NCBI GenBank assembly: GCA_963575745.1
Contig: CAUYUJ010014267.1
Location: 124,926 to 188,925, forward strand
DNA: 64,000 nt
From: Prorocentrum cordatum
Lineage: Eukaryota; Sar; Dinophyceae; Prorocentrales; Prorocentraceae
Direction of reading: 5' to 3'
In this document: positions 22,371 to 32,703 of the stretch, piece by piece
Numbering within the stretch: the stretch's first letter is position 1
How the letters are laid out: each line of letters begins with the position of its first letter
Made by a program: the position numbers and the translations under genes
Notes under the pieces: model-generated
What the model was told of the DNA's origin: nothing
The model's input: only the letters and a program-made list of their open reading frames with translations
Databases searched by the model: none

Positions 22371-24778
22371 GGAATTGTCGCGCCAGGGATTTCGACACCA
22401 GTCGCCGACATGTATCTCCAGATGCGATACCTCGTGTTATGTTGTTCGTTTTTTTTCTTTTTTTTCAAAGCTGCGAGCGCCGATATCCGCATGGTGTCTT
22501 GGATTTCCTGCGGAAGATCTGCTCTCGCCAGTCGTTCCGCCACGTCGCATAGAATATCAAATGCATCATTCTCTTCCAGGCACAGTTTGAAATTTTCATA
22601 CCGCCATCCCCACAAACCTGCGCTGAGACCTTTTCTAGATTGTCGTAATACCATCGCAAACACATTGCGATTTAAGGTCAAAGGCGTGGCCGGCATGAAA
22701 TCTGCGAATCCATCAGGCATGGGTTCGGCAGGTTCGCGGGGCCGCAGGGACCGATTCGACAGCTCAGCCAATGTATTTGGTGTGCCTGGTGCTAGGCCTG
22801 GTGATGTAAGATTACGCGCAGCATGGCTTAGTTCCCCTTGTTTGATAAGGTTCATGGCATTCTCAATGCGGTTATTGTCGTTGTCTTCCTTATGCGCTCG
22901 TGGTTTGTGTGCTGACGCCTCCGCATGTTGTAATGGGCGACCCCGCTCTCCCCGATCATACATAGCAATGCGTTGTTTCAATTCCCGTTCGCCTGCCTTC
23001 CCACCGTGGTAAGTCCGATGCAGCGACATCCGAGGAAGCAACACGAAAAGCGTCCATGCGTCTACTGAGCTGGTGTAGCATTTGTGGCGGGATTTCCATG
23101 TCTGCGCGTAGCCTCGATTGCCACCATGCAGTCTGTCAGTATACGCAGGAATTGGTTTCGAATACATTTCGGCACGCCTTTCATGGTTTGAATTGGCACG
23201 TCGATGTAGGTGTCCAGATTGATTGAACGGAGATGGCATGTTGGAAGGTACACCTGGTTGTCGACGTGATTGCGTTTGTGCCTCTGTTGTGCGAGCCGTC
23301 ATGTCGCGTTGTTGTGGTGGCGTTCGGAATACGATTCGATCGTAGGTCTCACTGAACAGGTATTGACAGAACGCCGGGTGGCGATGTATGACCTCCGCCA
23401 CAGCTGCATGGGGCAATTCCAAGTCGGTAGTGCTAACGATGGTTTGGGCCACCCTCTGGAGAATATGCTCTTGTAGTGATATATTCATGTAGCCATTTAT
23501 TTGCACATCTTGAATTTGGAATCCGTCTTGTTCCAACCATCGTAAGAGCCCATGCTCGTCCCGTATTCCAAGTTGTCGTAAGGCTCTCCTGATGTCAGGA
23601 AACAAGTGGCGAACAATTTCGCTCGTGAGTGCACCATTTACCCCGTGTAAGGTAGTGGGTAATGTATGTAATACGTCGCTAATCCAAGTAAGAACTGTCG
23701 GTGCTTCACTTCTCCCTGCAGCTGCCCACATGATGGGGTTGTTGAACCCTGACCATCGGTGTAGCCGCATCACCCCCATCGCGTCTGCATCCGAGGTTCC
23801 GATCGGCATGGTATCCAACATTCGTAAGATATGGCACACTGCAACCCGGATTTCTCGGGGAGGGCACAGGTGGGCGAAAGCAGCTGAATCATCACGATAT
23901 GGTGTTCGACGTGGTGCGTCCGCGATGCCCCCCGGCGCGATCGTAGATCGTCGTTGGTCGTCGTCGCAAGGTGGACGGGGGGCGGATGGCGGACGCGGAC
24001 GGTCAAGCCTAGCGTAGTCAGGCACGTGTTGGGGTGGCGGGTTAGCCTCGTCATCGTAGTCATCGTCGCTGAGATCACTCATGCCCTCAACGTCGCAACC
24101 CAGCATGCCGTCGCGATCGCCGTCAACCTCGTTCGTGAGGGGATCATTGTGTGGTCCAACGTTCATGTTCCCAATGCCGCAAGCCAATGCAGGCCTTGGT
24201 CCGAATATTTCGGGCGTCCCAGTGGGCTCAGGAAGGCCATCGGGCATCCCAGTGGGCTCATGGAAACCTTCGCGCGTCCTATCACCATTGCTTCTCTCGG
24301 CGCGCCTGTTTTGAATATGATAAGCCCCTTGGGATCGCAGCGCGGGGGGCGCTTCAAGAGGCTCTGGAATAGTCTCCGTAATGTCACCGCTGTGCGTCGT
24401 CGTCTGGGGATCAGCGCCGCCGCGAAGGAGTTGAGGCGAGGTCGAAGGCGGGGCGGGCGGAGGCGCACCGTCGGTGGCGTGGTTACCTGTGAGACCATCA
24501 TGTAGAGCAGGTCGTTCCTGGGGTTGTCGGTGAAGATTTGTCGGTGGCCCTTCCTGGGCGGGGCGAGGTAATCTTGCAGGCGCTGGAAAGAGTCCGAGCG
24601 ATTGGAGTGCCGAGAGGGCGGCTTCACGAGACATTGTCGCGATCGCATTCGGCATCGGAACTGGGGCATCTATCGGAGGGGGAGGGGGCGGAGGGGCGGA
24701 GGAGGGCGGCGCGCGGGAGAGGGGCGGATCGGAGGAAGGCATGTGCATCGCCGGAAAACTAGGGGCCCCTGGAGGCAC
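22349..24778 (-). CDS. N-terminal and central part of the retroelement polyprotein
   Basis: 809 residues. The first about 290 are Pro-rich and acidic. Residues about 290-500 form a folded-looking domain (REIRVAVCHILRMLDTMPIG, LRQLGIRDEHGLLRWLEQDG, YLFSETYDRIVF). Residues about 560-760 contain KCYTSSVDAWTLFVLLPRMS and GLSAGLWGWRYENFKLCLEE, typical of the region just before the RT in this element group. It ends in a poly-Lys tract created by a T8-C-T9 run, after which the true RT continues one frame over. The start is uncertain; the frame is also open upstream of NPGP motifs. Confidence 0.65.
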   Translation of the reverse strand: MPPGAPSFPAMHMPSSDPPLSRAPPSSAPPPPPPPIDAPVPMPNAIATMSREAALSALQSLGLFPAPARLPRPAQEGPPTNLHRQPQERPALHDGLTGNHATDGAPPPAPPSTSPQLLRGGADPQTTTHSGDITETIPEPLEAPPALRSQGAYHIQNRRAERSNGDRTREGFHEPTGMPDGLPEPTGTPEIFGPRPALACGIGNMNVGPHNDPLTNEVDGDRDGMLGCDVEGMSDLSDDDYDDEANPPPQHVPDYARLDRPRPPSAPRPPCDDDQRRSTIAPGGIADAPRRTPYRDDSAAFAHLCPPREIRVAVCHILRMLDTMPIGTSDADAMGVMRLHRWSGFNNPIMWAAAGRSEAPTVLTWISDVLHTLPTTLHGVNGALTSEIVRHLFPDIRRALRQLGIRDEHGLLRWLEQDGFQIQDVQINGYMNISLQEHILQRVAQTIVSTTDLELPHAAVAEVIHRHPAFCQYLFSETYDRIVFRTPPQQRDMTARTTEAQTQSRRQPGVPSNMPSPFNQSGHLHRRANSNHERRAEMYSKPIPAYTDRLHGGNRGYAQTWKSRHKCYTSSVDAWTLFVLLPRMSLHRTYHGGKAGERELKQRIAMYDRGERGRPLQHAEASAHKPRAHKEDNDNNRIENAMNLIKQGELSHAARNLTSPGLAPGTPNTLAELSNRSLRPREPAEPMPDGFADFMPATPLTLNRNVFAMVLRQSRKGLSAGLWGWRYENFKLCLEENDAFDILCDVAERLARADLPQEIQDTMRISALAALKKKKKNEQHNTRYRIWRYMSATGVEIPGATIPELRSAV

Positions 24779-25051
24779 TGGGGGGTCGCATTCGGCCCTT
24801 CCTGGAGAGCGGTTCCCCCTCGGGCGGAAGATTATGATTTACAGAATTGGACGCCCGTGCCGGATGCGCAACCGAAGTAGGTCGATATCGTAGCGCAGGT
24901 TCTTGTAGTCCGGATGCCGCAGTCATGAGCCGTAGTCGGGACGGTGATGTTGGCGCCAGAGTTGGAACCGAAAACGGATAAATATACATCGGTTGAGATC
25001 GTTGTTGTTGTCGTTGTTGTTGTTGTGCTTCATCTGCTGGTCCGATAAGGC

Positions 25052-25414
25052 CTAAATTTCGCAAAAAAACGCCACCGCCTGGTCTCGCGAAATTGGCGGG
25101 CCCGGATTCCCCGCTTCGCCGATGCGGATACCACAAATAGGTGATAATCGGTATTGCGTAATGGATGCAATCGCCATCATTGGTTCAAACCTGTACCTTG
25201 CAAATAACGATGGCCCTGGATTTGAAGCCTTTCCAATCCGTCTACCAGACCATGGCGACAATCTGTATAATAATATGTAATGAATTACTCCGTGTAAAAC
25301 CCGTGCACCCCGCATCGCTTCAACCTTGTGTATCAACGGGCACGCGTAAGGATATTTACGCAAAAAAAACGCATGTATTGCGAGTGGCATGCTGCATGGA
25401 GTGCGTAATCCCAT
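25052..25414 (-). other. Segment with two NPGP motifs at the head of the retroelement
   Basis: A 120-residue frame holds two related blocks 38 residues apart: YRLSPWSGRRIGKASNPGP (NPGP at 25211-25222) and YRLSPICGIRIGEAGNPGP (NPGP at 25097-25108). NPGP is the terminal tetrapeptide of 2A-type ribosome-skipping peptides, which some non-LTR elements carry near their N terminus. The residues before it (GKAS, GEAG) do not match the canonical D-x-E, so activity is doubtful. It is in the same frame as the 809-residue part but separated from it by a stop. Confidence 0.5.
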
Positions 25415-25420
25415 GTGCTT

Positions 25421-26520
25421 GCAATTGTATCTTTATTATGCGGAATACTTGCAAAATATCGTCGCCCACGTGCGTCCCACTCATAAGACGCTGTGATGTC
25501 AATACCTCTGGGCATGTGGTGCGAGCCCTTCCAGGCCTGGAGGGCGGTGTGCAGGAGGTGGTACTCCCACTATCTGATATAGCATGTCGACTTCGTTCGT
25601 GTTGGCCAGGGCTGCGAACTCTTGTAAGGCTGGTCTCCCGTGTGCTCGCGCGTGCCTCTGCCGGTCCGTCGCCGTGAATGCATCCCCTCTGATCCCAAAC
25701 CGTTGGCTGCCAAGGCAAAGCAATGCCATCGCCAAGCAGCCGGCGACGATGCCAATCACGAGCCAGCCCCATCCAAGGCGAAAAGCCCAAACCCGGGAAT
25801 GATATGATATGGTGTGTGGGGGGGGTGCCCCGCACACACCATGAAAGAATGCATCGACGCCTGCTTGCACTCTGTTGGCATCGTGGCCGCTGTCGCATAG
25901 GACCGAGATACTGCAAACGATGCCCAGTCGTAAACCCCAGTGCATGTAGCCCAGACCCGGTCCCAAGGGACCATGCTCGCGCGTTGAAGCACCCATGCCA
26001 TTAACCCGCTCGTGTGTCACCAGCGCACGCGGATGAGAGCAAGACAGAGAATGAATAGAACTGTGGTGTAAGAAGTAAGTGAAAGAAAGAAAGGTGGCAG
26101 TAAGGAACGGGAGGTAGGAGTGGCGAAGCGCGCGCGGAGTAACTTGGCCTTGAGCCTTGAGCTTAAAGCTCAAGGCTTGAGAAACGGCGCGCTTAAACGG
26201 TGTTATGTTTTACCACGCTCTTCTCATTCGGCAAGTTTCCATAACAAAACATTCGTTTCCATAATTCTCACCGCGCGTTTCCATGATTGGCGCCACGGGT
26301 TTTCATAATTGCTACTACGGGCTTCCGTACTTACGTGTTTTCCATATCTGCCAGCACGGGTTCCCCTCATTGCTTCCACGCCGGTTTCAACAATTGCAAA
26401 CACAAAACTTGATAATGACAGGGAGGAGGCGGGAAGGGATGAGAATGGAATGGAGGAGAATGAAATGGAAAAAGCGAAAGAAAAAAAAACAAATGGGGAC
26501 GGAATATGAAAACGATAGGA
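25421..26520. other. Non-coding region with one strong palindrome
   Basis: No recognisable gene. Bases 26154-26176 form an 11-bp perfect inverted repeat (GCCTTGAGCTT and complement around one A). Confidence 0.6.
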
Positions 26521-26528
26521 AGAAAAAA

Positions 26529-26665
26529 ACACATCATATAAGAAATTCTTTACGCTTCGCGTACCCCCACCAGCCCATCTCACAGCAGCACCTCTTGTGA
26601 AGCATGCCGACAGTGGTGTGTGTCAGGCGTGTGTCCGCTGGGCTCCGCATAGCTCCCCTGTTCCT
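26529..26665 (-). repeat. Dispersed repeat, inverted copy of 2400-2552
   Basis: The reverse complement matches 2410-2552 over about 135 bp, including AAGAATTTCTT-side and GGAGGAACAGGGGAG-side ends. A further weak copy of its central part, with GCATGCCGACAGTTGTC, lies near 26975-27040. Confidence 0.8.
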
Positions 26666-26683
26666 CCTGCCTCTCGCTTCCGT

Positions 26684-26945
26684 GTAGTGGTAGTAGTAGT
26701 AGTAGCAGTAGTAGCGACACGACAAGTTTCAGTGGCAGTAGATGTAGGTGTCGTGGTAGAAGGAGTAGTGCTCGCAATAGTAGTAGTAGGAGTAGGAGGC
26801 AGAGCAGCAGTAGTACGATGAGTAGTAGCAGCAGTAGTTGTAGTAGACTTCGTAGTAGCAGTAGAAGTAGTAGTGGGAGCAGTAATAGTAGGAGTCGTCG
26901 TAGTAGTCGTAGTAGTCGTTGTAGTGCATGTAGACGCAGTAGTGG
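26684..26945. repeat. (TAG/GTA)n trinucleotide repeat
   Basis: Long imperfect GTA/TAG triplet tract with GC-containing variants. Frames across it are artefacts. Confidence 0.95.
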
Positions 26946-27145
26946 TAGTGCCATCGCCGACGAGGACCCCCAGCGAAGCATGCCGACAGTTGTCTGGTGC
27001 AAGCATGTGTCTGTTTCCCTGCACGTGCATTCCATGGTCCGAAGCAGGAGGAGTCGGAAGAGGAGGCGGGGGGGGAAGGAGGTGGGAGGCAAGACAGAGG
27101 GCGGCCGTCGTCGAAACCAGCGATCTTTCCCGACCAGCGTTGTTG

Positions 27146-27204
27146 TCGTTGCCACTCTGGCTTCTAGTATAGTATTGGAGTGTGGCTGTGAGCTTCGCTC
27201 CGCC
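27146..27204 (+). promoter_or_regulatory. SL relic plus hairpin leader, unit 1
   Basis: SL relic TCGTTGCCACTCTGGCTTC at 27146-27167, then GTGAGCTTCGCTCCGCC at 27188, 62 bp before the ATG at 27250. The motif forms a short GAGC/GCTC stem. Confidence 0.55.
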
Positions 27205-27249
27205 TACGCGTAATAGTCTCCGCCTACTAGCATCATCTTTGCGGCTGGC

Positions 27250-28020
27250 ATGGAGAAGCGCCTGTGCTTTGTTGTACTTTTGCTTGCCACGGGTGCTCCT
27301 GGAAGCGAGCGCGCAGAATATTGGTTGCTGGCACTCTGGTTTCATGTTGAGCTTCCACAGTGCGGTCGGCGCGCGGCACTTTCTTTCCTATGGCTTCGAA
27401 TGCGATGGCGATGACGATGACGACGATGACGAAAGGACAACGACGGCGCCGACGACGACGACCACGACCACCACGTCAATGGTGACTTGGTTTGCGGCCC
27501 GAACGCACGCGCCTACTGTGTGTTTTTTTTGCGCGAGGTGGCTCGTGTGCGCAAATGCCGCACGTAGCCCAGCACCGCTACGAGATCTCCATTTTTGCAT
27601 CTGATGTGAGTCATATTCTTCTCCATTCGCCCCGCGTTCGCGTCAGCAGGTCGTCGTGGCGGTTAGCGCTCGGTGACATGCAGGCACGGCGGTCAGCGCG
27701 AGATGTCTCAGAGACGCGCCACTTTCGAGATTTTCTCGGCACGACCCATCGTCATTGCGACATCAGACCATGGATTCCCCTCCACACCTATACACGCATG
27801 TATTCAATACAGAAGCACGCATAAATCAAAGGCGGTCCGACACACATCAAGAATGCACAGAAAGACATGCACAGAAGTTCAACGTTGTCCTCTGCCTCTT
27901 CCCAAGAGTAAGAGTGGTGCGCCAGTTTTCCTGCGGATGTTGAGTAGGCACATGTGGAGGTCTGGGAGTCGACGTTCCAAGTGTCGTCTGCCGCGCTCGT
28001 GTGCAGGTGACGCGTGGAGC
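27250..28020 (+). pseudogene. Unit 1: end-to-end deleted relative of the helicase unit
   Basis: Begins MEKRLCFVVLLLATGAPGSE, clearly the same start as units 2 (29314) and 3 (32747). After about 25 codons nearly all coding sequence is missing. The sequence jumps to the (GAC)n tract (27404-27480), followed by a tail related to those after 30545 and 37350. The hydrophobic start could serve as a signal peptide, but no mature protein follows. Most likely a non-functional remnant. Confidence 0.55.
27880..28020 (-). repeat. tRNA-like SINE tail, unit 1
   Basis: On the minus strand, ACGAGCGCGGCAGA and CGTCGACTCCCAG align with the better preserved copies at 37765 and 47930, which carry pol III A-box and B-box-like sequence. 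Confidence 0.4.
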
Positions 28021-28049
28021 GTTACGCAACGTGTGGGCTGAAGTGGTTC

Positions 28050-28669
28050 GCTTTGCCTTATGGAAAGACGGGACATAGTAGATTTAGGTAGAACGCTCTT
28101 CGTAATCGTGCAGGAGTACAGTGTGCTGAGAGGTCTTGCAGGTATGCAAGAGCTCGAGGCTCTCAACATGACTGTCGGCGTATCCCGTCGCAGTCCATGT
28201 AGTGGATCGAGGCGTATCGTGCCTCCGGGTGTCCAGGGGCCTGGGGTGTAGTTCTCTCGTGTGGCAGGTTTCCCCGATTGTCAGGATACAGTATTATACA
28301 AGGTTGTCTTCGGTGCAGTTTTAGGTAACTTCCAGGGTTCTCACAGGGTGTCTACGTGTAGCATGGCTTATAATGGACATTTCAATCTGTCGGCGATTAT
28401 CGGGTGCCACGTTTCAGACATGTCATGTTGTGTTGCTTGTGTGGTGTCCTGTGGAATCGTTTGCGATCTTCTCCAAGTTTGGCGTTCGAGCCAGCACTCC
28501 CCGGCGACGACGTCGACGACAACGACGACGTCGACGACCCTGCCGCTCGCTCGGGGCTGCCGTCTTCGCTGCTGCCGCGTTCGTTCCTGTCGAGAATTAT
28601 CTCGACGATTCTTACGTTTGGCTTCGAGGGCGGCCTACGCTCCCTCGTTTGGGTTTCTTGTTTTGCTGG
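28050..28669. other. Spacer without a recognised gene
   Basis: Contains a (GAC/GTC)-rich stretch at about 28490-28550. Otherwise nothing recognisable. Confidence 0.5.
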
Positions 28670-29060
28670 GACGTGTTCTAGGAGTCGTTCGGGCCGTTCG
28701 TTCGCGTGTTCTGCTTCACGAATGTTCTGTGCGTCCCTGGGGCCGTTCGTCCTGGCGTTCGTCGTTGGGGCCCTTCCCTGTGTAAGAGTCTCTCGAGATT
28801 CTCGGGGTGTTGCAGGTTCGGGCGTCGCGCCTTGGTGTGAGTTCTTCGGCCTTCTCATTGTTTGTGACTGGTTGGCTCGTCGTGGTGTCCGTCGTCCAGG
28901 CCCGTCGTCCTGGTGAGAGTCGTTCGGGTTCGTCCGTGTGTGTGAGTCGATCGGGTTTCTCGCGGCGTGAGCAGTTCGGGCTACTGGGGCTAGTGGGAGT
29001 CGGTCGGGCCTTTCCGTGTGTGTGAGACGTTCGGGATCGTCCTGCAATGAGTCGTGACCT
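28670..29060. repeat. 27-bp minisatellite, degenerate array
   Basis: Units centred on GTGTGAGTCGTTCGGGC followed by CCTCGTCCTG or TCCTTGTGT, length 25-28 bp. More diverged here than in later arrays. Confidence 0.8.
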
Positions 29061-29217
29061 CTGGTAGAATTGAAATCGGTCGTTCCGCTCTTCGTCTTCT
29101 CCCTCCTTTTCCTTCTCGGAGTTCGCGTCGCGCGGCCACGCAGGTTTTCACGTGAGTGGTTCGGGCCAAGACGCCGAAGGTTAAGGAGCGCCCAGGAGTG
29201 CCCCAGCGTTGTCGTCG

Positions 29218-29270
29218 CTGTTGCCACTTTGGCTTAAAGCATTGCGGTTCGGCTGTGAGCTTAGCTCCGC
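29218..29270 (+). promoter_or_regulatory. SL relic plus hairpin leader, unit 2
   Basis: SL relic CTGTTGCCACTTTGGCTTA at 29218-29239 and GTGAGCTTAGCTCCGC at 29255-29270, 44 bp before the ATG at 29314. Spacing and sequence match unit 3 almost exactly. Confidence 0.65.
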
Positions 29271-29313
29271 CCATCAGCAAAAGCCTCTTTCTCCAGGGTT
29301 CCTTGCTGCCGGC

Positions 29314-30045
29314 ATGGAGAGGTGCTGGTACGCCCTGATACTTTGGCTAGCACAAGGGGCTCCTTGGAGCGAGGAGGGCGCGGAGTCGGTGATCATGTCT
29401 CCTTGTTGTGGCAAGGTCCGATCGTCGCCGCACTGCCGTCGCCCAGCATGCATGGCGGAGCGCTTGCCGCCAGAGCTAGTTCTGCACATAAACCTGAACG
29501 CCGTCAGAGCACTAGTGTTCACGAAGCAGGCTGTCGCGGTCAAATTCGCTCACATTACGAAGAAGCCGATGCAGGATGGCAGCGGTGACCTCAATTGCAT
29601 GAGGAAACTCGTCGCTCAGGTAGGCACGAAATTGTATGTCCATGTGTGCAGCATGAACCCGTTCACCGACCAGGACGCCCGTTGGCGCGTAGACTTCGTC
29701 GGCGACGTTGCAACTGTGAAGCATCGCATGTCGGGGATGATAAGTACGCTGGAGTGTCGAACATGGGCATCCAGGGCAATGGGCGTAGCGCAGGTTTTTG
29801 AGACCCTGTCATTGCTCACCCTCACGTGAGCCCACTTAGTTGGAAGCAGCTTATCGGAGCAGATCGCTTTATTTCGGCACGGCAGCGCCGAGAAATGAGT
29901 ACGCTATTCGCATCAGGCGCAATGGACTACGAACAGTCCTTCCTCTTCGGCGGCATCGTACTTACCCGCAAGAGCTTGCTCTGAAGGGTTTGGTGTATTT
30001 CGCTGTGACGATGGCGCATCTCTCGTGCAACAATGCGGCAGGTTG
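29314..30045 (+). pseudogene. Unit 2: helicase gene with the helicase core deleted
   Basis: Starts MERCWYALILWLAQGAPWSE. Residues RLPPELVLHINLNAVRAL through DLNCMRKLVAQVGTK match unit 3 (33180-33352). So does MHxY-type sequence ARWRVDFVGDVATVKHRM (33710-33760). Near 29915 it jumps from the equivalent of unit 3 base 33947 straight to the equivalent of 36618 (YEQSFLFGGIVL against HEQYFLLGGIVV). The whole P-loop to motif VI region, about 2.67 kb, is therefore missing. Two smaller internal deletions also exist. A stop lies at 29827. Confidence 0.7.
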
Positions 30046-30324
30046 ATTTGGTACTCCGCGTGGGTGCATTGGGTGAAGTGGTCAAGCTGATGTCTAGGCG
30101 CTAGGTCTCACTGGAATGGCTGATAGGGTAACCCAGTCCGACCAGATAATCATCTCGTTCGTATCTCTGCAATATCTGTGCGAAGCAGATTGGCAGTTTT
30201 TCCTCGGCGGGTGCGCTTAGAATTCCAGGCGGTCCGCTACGGAATTGCCGAAGGAAGAGCGCTGGTTGTGCGTAGCAGTGATGTTGCTCGAGGACCCCGA
30301 CGGCGGCGGCATGGAAACGTCGAA

Positions 30325-30545
30325 AGCGGCGACGACGACCACGACCGCGATGGCGACGACGACGATGACCGCTCGACGACGTCGACGACGACGACGACGA
30401 CGACCACTACCACGACGACGACGCCGTCGCCGAAGACCACGACGACGACGACGACGACGATTCGTCGAGGACGTCGTGGAGACAACGACGACGACGACTA
30501 CAACGTGAACGCGAATGGCGACGCCGACGATGCCGACGCCATTTC
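30325..30545. repeat. (GAC)n tract, unit 2
   Basis: GACGACGACG triplets, stop-free on both strands. The flanking sequence GAGCGGAACGCTCGCG after it is shared with unit 3. Confidence 0.95.
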
Positions 30546-30949
30546 GACGACAGGGGGAGCGCTCCTGGTAGCGCTTTCATTCTGGAGAGCGAGCGGAACG
30601 CTCGCGGCCATCCTTTTTGTGTCTCGATGTGGCAGGGTTGCTGAGGCAGGTGAGATCGGCCATGACCCGTGCGGGCTCGCCGCTGTCTCTCAGGATGATG
30701 TTTCACTCCTGGCTCCCTTGGCCTCGCCTTCGCGTCAGCATCGTTGTTGCGTTGACCGTCCGAGGACATGCAAGCGCGGTTGTCACCGCGGAAGGTTCCC
30801 GGGACGCGTCACCGACGAGCCTTTTTATGCATCTTCTCACCCTCTTGCGACATTCAGGGGCCCTTCTTGCCCAACACATGCACGCACATACATGGAGAAC
30901 GAACACGCAGAACAGTCCACTCATCCACAATAGTAACACAACAGAAACA

Positions 30950-31080
30950 CCCGACAGAGTTGGAACCGTTCGTCTCGCTGCCGAGGGCGGTCGATGGAGC
31001 GCTCGCCAGGCCTGGAAGGTGAACTTTCGATGTTCTGTATACTGCGCTTGTGCGCAGTAGGCTCGTCGTGCGTTCCGCAC
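30950..31080 (-). repeat. tRNA-like SINE tail, unit 2
   Basis: Minus-strand sequence TTCCAGGCCTGGCGAGCGC and the following body match units 3 and the copy at 47930. The B-box region is degraded here. Confidence 0.4.
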
Positions 31081-31299
31081 CGTGCTGGCTGAACTGCGCC
31101 CGCCTTGTGGTCTTAGAGTAAAATAGGGAGAAGAAAAAAGAGAAGGGGAAAAAATAATTCAAAATATAAGATATAGAATAGGAACAAGGTTCCCCCGAAG
31201 GCTGCAGGTTCAAACAGGCTTCGGAGGGCCTCCCGAGATAATGCCAGCGTTCAGTTCTCTGTGCGTTGCAGATATGTGATTTGCTGTGGTCTCCCATGA

Positions 31300-32070
31300 T
31301 GTAAGGTGTGGCGGGCCACTCGTCCTTCCTCGTGTGAGTTTTTTCGGCCCCTTATTGTGCGTGCGCCGTTCGGACCGCTCATGGTGTGAGTCGTTTGAGC
31401 ATTTCGTCTTCGTGTGCTCCGTTCGGGCCCCTCGTTGGGCGTGAGTCGCTTGGGCATCTGTGGTGTGAATTGTTCGGGCCCCCCGTCCTGGTGTGAGTCG
31501 TTCGGGGGCTTTCTTGCGTGTGAGACGGTCGGGTTCGTCGCGGTGTGCGTCCTTCGGGCCACTCGTCCTGGCGTGAGTCGCTCGGGCCCCTCCTTGTGTG
31601 TGAGTCGTTCGGGTTCGTCGTGGTGCGTGTCGTCGGAGCCCTTCGTCCTGCTGTGAGTCGTTCGGGCCTTTCTTTGTCTGTTCGTCGTTCGGGCGTTTCG
31701 TGGTGTGACAAACACTTGGGATCTTCCTGGTGTGCGTCGATCGGGGGCTTTCGTTCTGGTGTGAGTCGTGCGGGGTTTCCCTTGTGTGTGAATTGATCGG
31801 TCTGCTTGGGTATCAGTAGGTCGGGTTCGTCGTCCTGGTGAGGGTCGTTTCGGAGCTTTCTTGTGTGTGGGTTGTCGGCCCTCCCGTGGTGTGAGTAGTT
31901 CGGGCTTCGTGGACTAGTGGGACTCGTTCGGGCCTCTCCGTGTGTGTGAGTCGTTCGGGATCCTCATGGAGCGAGTCGTTCGGGTCCTTCGTCGTGGTGT
32001 GAGTCGTTCGGGCCTCTCCTTGTGTGTGGGTCGTTGGGGTTCCTCGAGGGCTCAATCGTTCGGGTACCTC
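31300..32070. repeat. 27-bp minisatellite array
   Basis: About 28 units of GTGTGAGTCGTTCGGGC type between units 2 and 3. On the minus strand it is open in all frames and spells nine-residue repeats such as PERLTHKEG and PNDSHTRRG. Confidence 0.92.
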
Positions 32071-32650
32071 GCCACCGTCTCGTAACCTTGCCAGTGAGCC
32101 CCATGCGTCTCCATGTTCTCAATCGGGTGGAAGAATGCGCAGCGCGCAGCACGTCGTCACAAACAATGCCTGACATTACTTGTAACCCTGTCCATAGGTG
32201 ACTCCTGGTAAACTTATACTCGATCGTTCCGTCCTCCTTCTCGTGATCGGAGTTCTGGTGGTGCGCGCGCGCAAGTTCTCACGTTAGTGGTAGGATCAGA
32301 ACGTCCGCGGGAGCGGAACGCTTTCGAGTTTCGGTGTAATCATTGCATGACGCTGGGAGATGGCGTCTGAGGTTCGTTAGTTCGTGCGTCGACGGTCCAC
32401 GGCCCAGGAGGGCCCAGGAGGTGTGCGCATCGTGTACGAGGTTTCCAAAAATGCCTCGAGAAAGTCCAGAAGGAATGCTGATCGCTACGGTGCGGGCTTG
32501 GGTTCTGCAGGATTGGGGGGCGCCGCTGGTAGAATCGCCGAGACTGTGTCGCATTTGCGTGAGGCCCCGGGAGGGTCCGAAGATGTGTCTTGGGATCATG
32601 AAGGGCCTCATGAGTGGCCGAAATCCACAGTTGCTCTACAATTGTAGTCG
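32071..32650. other. Spacer without a recognised gene
   Basis: Contains GCGTCTCCATGTT at about 32105, a phrase that also follows the array at 62580. No gene recognised. Confidence 0.5.
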
Positions 32651-32703
32651 CTGTTGCCATTCCGGCTCACAGCGCTGCGGTGTGGTTGTGAGCTTAGCTC
32701 CGC
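32651..32703 (+). promoter_or_regulatory. SL relic plus hairpin leader, unit 3
   Basis: SL relic CTGTTGCCATTCCGGCTCA at 32651-32672, then GTGAGCTTAGCTCCGC at 32688-32703, then ATG at 32747. Confidence 0.65.

Larger units (their letters stand above)
20330..25420 (-). mobile_element. Second retroelement: RT plus C-terminal endonuclease
   Basis: On the minus strand the order is an NPGP-bearing N-terminal segment (25052-25414), a Pro-rich region and central domain (22349-24778), reverse transcriptase (22370 down to 20655) and a PD-(D/E)xK-like endonuclease (to about 20330). At least three frame changes occur: near 22450 in a T8-C-T9 tract, near 22250-22300, and near 20742 in a C6 run. All lie at or near homopolymers. 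A deleted relative lies at 17780-18240. Confidence 0.8.

Noticed and set aside
31300-32070. Repeat array considered as CRISPR
   Set aside because: Units are contiguous without unique spacers, and the sequence is eukaryotic.
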